A DNA stretch of 64,000 nt. Origin: Lepisosteus oculatus. Taxonomy: Eukaryota > Chordata > Actinopteri > Semionotiformes > Lepisosteidae. The DNA lies in contig NC_090698.1 of NCBI RefSeq assembly GCF_040954835.1, positions 23,557,501 to 23,621,500 of the forward strand, read 5' to 3'. Shown here piece by piece: positions 56,801-64,000 of this stretch. The notes under the pieces are model-generated. The model ran no database searches. It had not been told where the DNA came from and was given only the letters and a program-made list of their open reading frames with translations. The position numbers and the translations under genes were made by a program. Positions within the stretch are counted from its first letter, which is position 1. Each line of letters begins with the position of its first letter.

Positions 56801-59800
56801 ACAGGCTACAAGGTGGTACTGAGCCTTTTTACATTATAGATTCTGGGCAGGATACAAAGCATGAATAAATGCCTTCCTTCCTGCATCCTGTTGCAGCTTA
56901 CCCTGTTGTGAAACCTGGAGGGCCGGTAGGATCGCTTGGACAGGTTGTATACAGCGTAGTGGCCTGCGTGTCTAGAGTCCAGGAAAAGCCTCACATCCTC
57001 AATGTTGTTTTTAATGGCAGACTCCACTCCTTCAGCTGGGAAGGACATCACTAAAGAGAAAACCATGACAACAAGGTCAAAATAAAGTGTGAAAAGAATA
57101 CTCTTTCAAAACTACTCCACTCCAGTCTTCATTAAAGCTGTAAAAACAAAGTATCTATGGGCATCTACAACATTTGGAAAACAACAGAATTTAGGAATAA
57201 AAAAGGTAAAAATTGCCTGACAAAACACAGCTGTTTTCAAGTGGGATTCAATCCAACAGAACACTCCTAATTTTACCTTCCACATATAGTATGATAAAAA
57301 GGAAAAGACATTTTAAAAACTCCATACAGATTTTCATATAATCATGTTTTGTGAATGTGGGCAAACAACCCACTAGTAAAAGTTTGCTAATGAATATAGA
57401 CCAGATAAATGATTGCATGTCCTACCTGCAATTCTTGAAGTGATGTAGGAAATATCCAAATCTCCCTTTGCATAGCTGGAACATAGAAGAAAAATAATCA
57501 GTTGTAATGGACACTGTAGAAAATAATGTTTTTAAAACATTATTAGTTTGTGCTCTCAACGAGGACCAAAATATGATTTAGTCCAAATTGAAATTTAAAT
57601 CCACTTTGTAATTACTGATTAAAAAGCTCCATGATTTTCCTTGCTGAAACCAAAACACATAAACTCATTAAATCAAGCTTTTAATACAGATTGGAGCATG
57701 CTTTTAAAACCGTTTGGAAATGATAGTGTCAAATTACACTAAAAGGCAGTGTCTAACTATGTTTAAAACCAATTTAGACCTGGGATTAACCAACTGCAGA
57801 TTAAAGTTAACCAAGTGTAAATCAAGGATTAAGATTGTCTTTAAAAAATCACTTTGATATTTCAGAATATGACATAACAAAAAGACTAGCTTTAGGAAGT
57901 GGAAATTTGAACTGCATCAACAAAGAAGAAAGAAGATATAATATTTAAGGTATAATTTGGCAGAAGAACTAAAAAGCTAACATTACATGTGAAGTAGCAT
58001 TGACACAAACAGCTGGCTTGGACAAAATGACCGAAAAACAACAAGAAAGAAAATTCTGTCACTGAAGGAGACACAGAGAGGTTTTTAAACTTATTTTAAT
58101 TTAATTTTTTCACCAGTAATATATCCAAGTGAGCCATGCTTTAAAGCAAGCTCTCTTGGTCTGCCTGTATGCAGCCACTGCTTCTGAACAGCTGGTCTAG
58201 AAGAATCCATCATCTTTTCTTTTCAATAACAGCAAATGCACAACAGGATGACTTCACTAAAACTATGCAAATATGAATTCTTCGAGAGGTTCAAAGAGGC
58301 CCAGACACAGAACTGCACGTATTACAACTAAGAAATATCACGGTCATAAAAACAATGAAATTTGTACTTTAAAATATCAACTGCCGATGGAAACAAAAAT
58401 AATAGTTTTTAACTAATAAGCGCTTTCCAAACCAAATGACATTTCTATTTATTTTCTTACCCCCGTTCCCCACATGAATGCTTGAGCAAGAAAAATGTTT
58501 TTACTTTTGTCAGAGTCGGTGGCTCGTTAGAGAAGGATGTCTATTTTACAGATCCCCAACACAGCAAAACAAAAGACCGGTCTATTCAAAGGCTAATGAA
58601 ACCTTAATCTGTCATGGAAGCCTTAAAAGGATAGAAAGTGACACTTTCCATTTGCCTAAACCAATACATCTTGTTATATTTTTAGGAATGAAAGTTTTGC
58701 TACCAAAGTAATGTCCTCTATAACCATGTTGAGTGTGTTTTCAGTTATAGCCTAGTTAAGTGAAAACTTTGAAGGTTGCCTTTTATACATAAAATGAAGA
58801 TATAATTAAATGTATATGCTCAAGACAGCATGATTTCTTGAATAAATAACACAAATATTCTCAAACAAAGAAGTCCAAGAATTTGTGCTGTTTGTATAGA
58901 TAGATACCATGCAATAAAACCACTGGGGTGCCTAATGTTGCATTCAATTCCAAGTTCCTTCTTACCAAAATATAAGAGCAATTATCTTTAAGGAAAGTAA
59001 AGAAATTATGTAAGATACTTTACAATCAGCACTGACTAAATCATAGAATGATGCTGTAAAAAAGTTGATTGTCCTTGGTAGGGAGAGAAGTTTGCTTTTT
59101 ACAAAAGTCAAACTGGGGACATAATTACTTGTGGCTGTCTAAAGAACTCAGGGATTTTCTCTTTTCATTTTCTTTAACAAAACACTGGATTCATAGCTTC
59201 CATATCTACTGTATAACGCCACATGCTTTTACACTATGTCAACAATCCGAGGTGTGACATGGCTGTGCATTTTGTTCGTGACACTGCAGCAATTAGCCTT
59301 ATCTATAATTTGAATGAGGAACATATAATTCACAGTCAGACATCTTTTACAAATTATAGGGTCTATACTGTGCAACCTGTGATCACTTCCTGGGAATTGT
59401 CACAAGCAGGATTTCTAGGGCTGCAGAAACCAAATAAAAACAGAATGATGTATAAATATCTAAATAACCAATTACATTCATGGGATAGAGGGTTTTGCGA
59501 GTCCTGGTAATAAGAATGCTTCAGCAGAGTGAGTAGTGTTTCCAGTGAGAAGGAATTATGTGAGCAATCTTGAGACTCTGCATTAAGCTAGAAATCCATT
59601 TCCTATCTAGGCTATATGCCAGCTGGCTTGCAAACATAGACACTGCACATTTCGAAGCAAAAACACAAAAAGCCTTTTTAGTATGCATGTATTAGTCTAC
59701 ATCTGTTTCTACGCAGCTAGTAAAGTTTAAAATGCAAGGGGCCAACAAGCTATGGTTACACACATACCAAGCTCGGTACCGTGACAGTTGGCACACTGAC

Positions 59801-62800
59801 ACACGCACACAGGCCCGGAAATATTTACCTTTGGTTGCTATTGGATGTAGTCAAAAGACCATGAGCAGTGGTGCAGGAGGGAGTGATGCGGGAAAAAATG
59901 GGCAAATGATAGTTACATTTGTGGAAAATTGTGGACCATGCAACGAAAGCTAAGAAAATATCCAGGAGGTCAGCATCACCTCTCCTTCAGCGGCTCCAAA
60001 ATAATTATTCTGTTTTGCTAAAGTGTTTGTTATAATCAACTCCAAGCTGATATCAGAAACTGAAACGTTTTGGTTTCCCTTCTAGTTGAAATCTGCCAAT
60101 CCTAAAAAAAAGTTTTTGAAGATTATCAAAAGAAGTCTCCCCATACCCTTTAATGCTGTTGTTAGACAGCAATATATTATTAGAAACAGGAAATGTATTT
60201 AGTCTGGATGCTGCTTGTGTAAGATACAGTTCTGTTACTATATGCAGCACCCTAATGATCAGACTAGGGTGGTACGGCAAGTTCCCCTTCAACTACTTCC
60301 AGCTTTCAAAAACAGATACAGTAAAGCACTGATATTCACTCCTGTTCCTTTAGTGTCCAGGATGGATTGAAAACAAAAAGACGTGCCGGCCCTCCAGGAT
60401 CTGGAGTGTTGATGCAATAAACGGTCAAATTAACGTTTGTGTGTTTAAGTGAGAAGCCCTGCTCCTGGTGGTATTAAGTGTGGATGTGAAAAGTAAGATC
60501 TTACAATGCTAACTGTCAGACAAGAGAAGAACTGTTAACCAGGGTATCCAATTCTGGTCTTGGAAAAGTCAATGTGTCTACAAGTTTTCAATGTCTATCT
60601 AAAGCTTCAGGACCTGAAGAGATTGGTGAAACTGTTAAACTGGTCAAGTTAAGCAAGTAACTCGCCGATTTAACTCCTCAGGCCGAAAACCCAGACGCAC
60701 TGACCCTCCAGGAAAGGGATTGGACAGCCCTGACTTATTTAATAACAATAAACATTGATTAGTAATGATTAACAAAGCAAATATGAATTGCTCAGCAAAG
60801 TGATATTTAATATATTTTATTATTTTAAAGGCTTAAATAAATGAAAATAATGACTCAGCAATTGCATTGCAATTATTTCTAAAATGTTCAAAATGATAAT
60901 GCAGTGGTTGATTTTAAAAAACAAGAAAACAGTCATAGTAACCATCTGATTTAATTTTTAATAATTTCAACTCTCAACTCACACGCTGACTCACCTAGCT
61001 ACTGACTGAATGACCTTCGATGAGGTGTCCTTGATGTTTGACAAAAACCTTTCTGTTCCTCCTTTCAAGATATCAAAGAAGCCTCCAGTCATGGACTGGT
61101 CACACTCAGAACCATAAACCCCTGAGAGAAACAGACATTTGAGGAGTGTTTACATCTAGATATAGCATGGAATATAACATATAGCAATATATAGGCCCAA
61201 ACATAACAATATATAACATTTTTTCATATTTATACTCATATATATATATACATATATAAACATACACATATATAACATTTATAGCAGCTCTCCACCGGAA
61301 TATAATGTATATATAAAATATAATTTAATTAATTGTTGAACAAATATTTCAAGATTTTTTACATATTATTCTGGAAAGAAAAGCGATATTACACACTAAG
61401 AGCACATACCTGAATTCTCAAACTTTCGCACACAAATATTATATATAGATGTAACTGTCAATTACCCAATACCCACCACAGGGGAATGATTGTCACCTCT
61501 CATTTTTTTAAATGATATTATGTTACTTTTCTAAAAAGTAATCCTGGTAAATTCCACATGCTACACAGCTAAGATACCAAAGACCTGACACGGCTGCTTT
61601 GTAAATCCTTAGGTGTTTTTTTTTCCCTCCTGGGAAAAACTAAGGTTGCTGCTGGGAGAGGTGTTAGTGGGGCCAGCAGGGGTTGCTCACCCTGCAGTCC
61701 ATGTGGGTCCTAATGCCCCAGTATAGTGACGGGGACACTGTACTGACTCTCTGTGGTTATTAAAAATCGCAGGGCACTTCTCGAAAAGAGTAGGGGTGTA
61801 ACCCCGTTGTCCTGGCCAAATTTTCCATTGGCCCTTACCAATCATGGCCTCCTAATAATCCCCTCTATGAATTGGCTACATTACTCTGCTCTCCTCCCCA
61901 CCGATAGCTGATGTGCGGTGAGCATTCTGGCGCACTAAGGCTGCCGTCACATCATCCAGGTGGATGCTGCACATTGGTGGTGGTGGAGGGGAGTCCCCAT
62001 TACCTGTAAAGCGCTTTGAGTGGAGTGTCCAGAAAAGCGCTTTATAAGTGTAAGCAATTATTATTACTATTATTATTACTATTATCATCATCATCATCAT
62101 CCTAGGACTGTATATGTTCTGACAGAAAATGGGAAATACTAAAAGCTTGTTGTAGAACACAGAAGTTGAAAATGAAGCAATTTGGATCACTGCTCATTTG
62201 ATAGTTGAGTTCCTATGCAAACGTTTAGAAGTGTCTGGAGTCTGTTACAGAAACTCTCAACTCCTTGGGTAAAGAAGTGTTTTCTATTCTGTATCTGAAA
62301 TGAATTCCCTCACAAGTTTTAAACTGTGAATCAATGGCATTGTTTTCCTTCTAAGCATGAAATAGTTACCTGCATAGATCTTATCTGTATCCCTAAGGGT
62401 CTTGTATACTTGATTCAAATCTTCAAAAATTAATCTCCTTTATTCTAGATCCAAGAAATTTAGCTCCCTTAACCTGTCTATACAAGACATCTATATTTTA
62501 GTATTGAAACCAAAACTGAACACACTAGTTTACTAACTCCCCAATAAATTAAAATGACATTCTATTGCAAAAAAGAATATAAATGAACACCCAGATATTT
62601 ACACCTACACCATGTATAGTGTATGTTACCACTGCCATTGTGGATTGTTTTACACTTTTCAATGTCAATCTGCATATTTAAAGAGATGAATAAATCAGGA
62701 AGAGCTATGGCACCAAAACAAATCCTTTTGGCACACCATTGTGTTCTTGTGCCAGGTAGTCATCATTCCCTTTAACAGGAAGCAAAGCACTGTTTCTAAT

Positions 62801-64000
62801 TTAGTAACCAGTTCTTGATCCCTGTGCATGCATTTCTTTGGATTCCTAAAGCTTTTAATCAGAGAATCAACCTTTTATGAGAGACCTTCTAGAAAAAATT
62901 CTAGAAGTCAAAATATGCTATACCCTATGCTTTAGTTTTACCTAGAATTCTGTTGCTTGCTTAAACCAGATTTAAAAGGTCTTCACACAGATAAGGACGG
63001 GTTTTGTGATGAAACCCTCAAAGAAAGTGGCATCACTATGTGAAGGTAATAAGGATTATGTCAAGACCACAGTAAATTCTCTTCTAATAAACAACATGAT
63101 TCCATAAGTCACATAGCTTGAACTAACGTAGAAAGACAATGTGAATTTGATCCCCCATCCTCCACAACAGAAAGCCAAACTTCACCAGATGGCAAGAAAG
63201 CAAATCCTCTTATACCCCAGGAGAAGCCTTGTGTGTTAACCAACTCACATTTTAGAATTTATTTTCAAAACATGCCTCAAACCTTTTCATTGATTGACGT
63301 CCTTTATAAATCATAATATGTGGCAGTTTGGCATGATCTAAACACTTATTTACCTTCTTAGGACTGTGATCAACATTCTTTGAACAGACCACATGAGAAC
63401 ACAAGAATATTAAATAAGGCTCTGTAGCATTTCCAGAGACAAAAGCTTAGCGTTTTTTAGGAAGTACAAGACTGAGCCCCACATCAGAGAAATCACTGAT
63501 GGAACTTGCCAGCAGGCAGGCTGAAAAACTGTGAAGTAGAACGCTTTTGTTTTTCACTGTGGTTTTGACATTACAGCCCCACACTATGTTTCTACATTAA
63601 CTCCACCAACAACATGGTGAATCTTAAATGTTATGCACAAACTTAGAAGCACCACCAGACCTGATTTGTTTGATATCCTATTGCTGTTCATATATTTTAC
63701 TTATTAATGCTTGTGTTAAAAAAACTGTGCCAGAGGTAAAGCAAGGTTAGAGGATTGTTGTCAAAGCCTTCCTTCAACGGTCCTTCACTTTCCATTTTAC
63801 CTTAATACCTGAGGAATCCCAGGAAAATTGATCCTGCTTACGTTTTTGTTATATTTTTTATTTGAAAACAACTAATTACAAGACATACAAAAACAAATGG
63901 ATATCATCTTGAACCCAGGTGCCAACCTGCATGAGACTGTAAGGACTACAGAAGCCCACTCTTACCTGCGTTGTGCATGTTGTTGATCTGCGCGGGAGGC
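41729..64000 (-). CDS. gak: Cyclin-G-associated kinase (auxilin 2), C-terminal 977 residues; 5' part beyond window
   Basis: Recruits and activates Hsc70 to strip clathrin from vesicles and binds AP2/clathrin. Exons in transcript order: 64000-63966 (partial), 61121-60995, 57475-57426, 57050-56902, 55863-55741, 54675-54542, 53049-52855, 52302-52185, 51979-51900, 51519-51326, 49893-49735, 49270-48779, 47360-47184, 46846-46709, 46269-46168, 45308-45075, 44324-44176, 43253-43077, 41830-41729. They total 2935 nt, and every junction agrees in phase. Domains in order: linker, PTEN-like phosphatase (catalytically dead loop), C2, disordered linker with DPF, DLL and DLF motifs, J domain with HPD. GAK rather than the paralogue auxilin (DNAJC6): [18 protein letters not shown] and the C-terminus NQGSKALF match GAK, and a linker precedes the PTEN domain. 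The kinase domain (about 330 residues) should lie at higher coordinates. No stop or frameshift seen. Confidence 0.96.
43077..43253 (-). CDS. gak: gak J-domain exon with HPD motif
   Basis: 177 nt, 59 codons, phase 0 at both ends. It covers [47 protein letters not shown] and VVHPDK. The HPD triad stimulates Hsc70 ATP hydrolysis during clathrin uncoating. Confidence 0.98.
44176..44324 (-). CDS. gak: gak exon before the J domain
   Basis: 149 nt. It encodes [19 protein letters not shown], a DFEDLL motif of the kind that binds clathrin, then [20 protein letters not shown] and PQKLK. Homology and phase put the donor at AAG|GTCGTC, which is weak beyond GT. Confidence 0.93.
45075..45308 (-). CDS. gak: gak proline/glutamine-rich linker exon
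   Basis: 234 nt. It encodes a low-complexity linker ([29 protein letters not shown]) ending [16 protein letters not shown]. The SVIG.REERG segment is conserved in GAK just upstream of the DFEDLL motif. Confidence 0.94.
46168..46269 (-). CDS. gak: gak linker exon with DPF motif
   Basis: 102 nt. It encodes [20 protein letters not shown] and the acidic/hydrophobic DLG context are typical AP2-ear and clathrin-binding motifs of the GAK/auxilin linker. The donor is CCAG|GTAATG. Confidence 0.94.
46709..46846 (-). CDS. gak: gak serine-rich linker exon
   Basis: 138 nt. It contains [12 protein letters not shown], a conserved DLLGGW clathrin/adaptor motif, followed by a serine run. The acceptor CTGAAG is preceded by a T-run. 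Phase agrees with both neighbours. Confidence 0.93.
47184..47360 (-). CDS. gak: gak linker exon with DPFDPF and DLFGDF motifs
   Basis: 177 nt. It encodes [13 protein letters not shown] and [16 protein letters not shown] followed by proline/serine-rich sequence. DPF motifs bind the AP2 alpha ear, and DLF-type motifs bind clathrin. The antisense frame on the plus strand (47039-47437) is a shadow. Confidence 0.95.
48779..49270 (-). CDS. gak: gak large acidic linker exon
   Basis: 492 nt, 163 full codons and the longest gak exon here. It encodes an acidic, disordered linker ([17 protein letters not shown]) and [16 protein letters not shown] and EDLIGVD motifs characteristic of the GAK clathrin-binding region. 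Long plus-strand frames opposite it are shadows. Confidence 0.96.
49735..49893 (-). CDS. gak: gak exon after the C2 domain
   Basis: 159 nt. It encodes [20 protein letters not shown], acidic/Pro/Ser sequence and [10 protein letters not shown]. The [11 protein letters not shown] stretch is nearly identical to human GAK. Confidence 0.96.
51326..51519 (-). CDS. gak: gak C2-domain exon (end)
   Basis: 194 nt. It encodes [49 protein letters not shown] and [12 protein letters not shown]. This closes the PTEN-type C2 domain. Confidence 0.97.
51900..51979 (-). CDS. gak: gak C2-domain exon
   Basis: 80 nt. It encodes [20 protein letters not shown] and TTVKFA, the C2 strand with the FHTGF motif shared by auxilins, tensins and PTEN relatives. 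Confidence 0.97.
52185..52302 (-). CDS. gak: gak C2-domain exon
   Basis: 118 nt. It encodes [20 protein letters not shown] and [19 protein letters not shown], a highly conserved core of the C2 domain. Confidence 0.97.
52855..53049 (-). CDS. gak: gak phosphatase-to-C2 exon
   Basis: 195 nt. It encodes [25 protein letters not shown]-like [20 protein letters not shown] and [14 protein letters not shown]. It spans the end of the phosphatase fold and the start of C2. Confidence 0.97.
53865..54478 (+). pseudogene. L2-type LINE 3' fragment (degenerate ORF2 C-terminus plus tail)
   Basis: On the plus strand, starting near 53880, degenerate codons recall the L2 reverse-transcriptase C-terminus (YFLRQLKK-like). 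After that an open stretch at 54041-54328 includes [30 protein letters not shown] and [15 protein letters not shown], the classic L2-clade C-terminal motif. The 3' tail ends ATGACAAATAAACTGAACTG, typical of L2. It is 5'-truncated, frameshifted and inactive, and lies antisense within a gak intron. Confidence 0.8.
54542..54675 (-). CDS. gak: gak phosphatase-like exon (P-loop onward)
   Basis: 134 nt. It encodes [20 protein letters not shown] and [20 protein letters not shown]. With the preceding exon it forms HCLDGRAAS: the CX5R arginine of active phosphatases is replaced by alanine, so the domain binds lipid or protein but should not catalyse. Confidence 0.97.
55741..55863 (-). CDS. gak: gak phosphatase-like exon
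   Basis: 123 nt. It encodes [19 protein letters not shown] and [20 protein letters not shown], ending at CL before the P-loop. The true acceptor is CTTTTAG|GTTTCAG. A second AG seven bases on would break the frame. Confidence 0.96.
56902..57050 (-). CDS. gak: gak phosphatase-like exon (start of PTEN-like fold)
   Basis: 149 nt. It encodes [20 protein letters not shown] and [20 protein letters not shown], ending RPSRFHNR. This segment separates GAK from auxilin clearly. Confidence 0.97.
57426..57475 (-). CDS. gak: gak small exon
   Basis: 50 nt. It encodes [16 protein letters not shown], conserved between GAK and auxilin at the entry to the phosphatase-like domain. Flanking sites are TTCCAG and G|GTAGGA. 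Confidence 0.96.
60540..60732. repeat. MITE-like repeat with imperfect inverted ends
   Basis: The left end, CAGGGTATCCAATTCTGG, and the reverse complement of the right end, CAGGGCTGTCCAATCCC, pair as imperfect terminal inverted repeats. I recognise the 'gtccaatcctggtcctggagggcc' theme of a non-autonomous fish element. No target duplication was found, and a related block (GTGCCGGCCCTCCAGGATCT) lies just upstream at 60380-60405. The copy sits in a gak intron. Confidence 0.5.
60995..61121 (-). CDS. gak: gak exon N-terminal to the phosphatase-like domain
   Basis: 127 nt. It encodes [20 protein letters not shown] and [20 protein letters not shown]. The KGGTERF..N(I/L)[11 protein letters not shown] block is diagnostic for GAK and auxilin. 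Confidence 0.97.
61237..61258. repeat. (TA)n microsatellite
   Basis: A short TA dinucleotide run within a gak intron. Confidence 0.8.
61628..62101 (+). mobile_element. SINE-like retroposon with GCGCTTT tail
   Basis: Ordered blocks: GGTGTTAGTGGGGCCAGCAG, CACCCTGCAGTCCATGTGGG, TTCTCGAAAAGAGTAGGGGT, ATCATGGCCTCCTAATAATC, CGTCACATCATCCAGGTGGA and TGCTGCACATTGGTGG. They are followed by CTGTAAAGCGCTTTGAGTGG, AAAAGCGCTTTATAAGTG and a (ATT/ATC)n tail. Central and tail parts recall fish V-SINE/L2-tailed SINEs. From memory of related copies, about 45 bp seem missing after GGGGACACTGTACTG. The 5' head is poorly preserved. It lies in a gak intron, antisense to the gene. Confidence 0.75.
62190..63005 (-). 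pseudogene. Degenerate LINE reverse-transcriptase relic (CR1/Rex/Jockey-type)
   Basis: Read on the minus strand, 63000-62650 gives broken frames with recognisable reverse-transcriptase spacing: a YFDF..F-type block, then [14 protein letters not shown] and IKNWLLN. From about 62480 to 62400 comes the LINE C-terminal theme ([18 protein letters not shown]-like after frameshift correction). Many stops and indels, plus a missing middle part, show it is long dead. It is in the same orientation as gak, within an intron. Confidence 0.6.
63966..64000 (-). CDS. gak: gak exon, cut by the window edge
   Basis: 35 nt visible. The frame fixed by the next exon reads [11 protein letters not shown] plus the first base of Gly. 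It is part of the linker between the kinase domain (outside) and the phosphatase-like domain. The donor is GCAG|GTAAGA. Confidence 0.85.

Noticed and set aside
41729-64000. Auxilin (DNAJC6) as the identity of the right-hand gene
   Set aside because: Sequence details ([23 protein letters not shown] in the J domain, C-terminus SKALF) fit GAK and differ from auxilin at the same positions.

Overview
The window reads as vertebrate nuclear DNA, most likely from a ray-finned fish. It is AT-rich, its protein-coding information is split into short exons with canonical GT-AG introns, and it carries fish-type interspersed repeats: L2 and CR1/Rex-like LINE relics, a SINE with a GCGCTTT-type tail, a Gypsy-type solo LTR, a hAT-like MITE and inverted Penelope-like fragments. 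The repeat mixture reminds me of non-teleost ray-finned fishes such as gar or bowfin, but that is an impression from memory and not a proof.

Two protein-coding genes can be supported, both on the minus strand. (1) acaa2, mitochondrial 3-ketoacyl-CoA thiolase, is complete. Its ten coding exons lie between 36166 (ATG) and 20161 (stop), and their phases join into 397 codons with all catalytic residues at the usual positions (Cys92, His352, Cys382). It catalyses the last, thiolytic step of mitochondrial fatty-acid beta-oxidation. (2) gak, cyclin-G-associated kinase (auxilin 2), is cut by the right edge. Nineteen exons between 64000 and 41729 encode the C-terminal 977 residues: the PTEN-like phosphatase and C2 domains, the clathrin/AP2-binding linker and the J domain with its HPD motif. 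The N-terminal kinase domain must lie beyond the window.

Layout: 1-20160 shows no convincing gene and holds scattered repeats, including a clean solo LTR at 12362-12772. 20161-36166 is acaa2, whose introns are full of repeat relics and which has a DR1-type nuclear-receptor element about 100 bp upstream of the ATG. 36167-41728 is the intergenic stretch plus the gak 3' UTR, with a hAT-like MITE flanked by a perfect 8-bp target duplication. 41729-64000 is gak, with an L2 fragment, a SINE and an antisense LINE reverse-transcriptase relic in introns.

The two genes work in unrelated processes (fat oxidation; clathrin uncoating and trafficking). Their head-to-tail neighbourhood is notable because the human orthologues lie on different chromosomes. 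The most unusual non-genic structure is a family of inverted (foldback) elements. Their core, CTGAAGA-hairpin-GAAA, resembles the catalytic core of the hammerhead ribozymes known from Penelope-like retroelements. No CRISPR array, operon or bacterial-type system is present.
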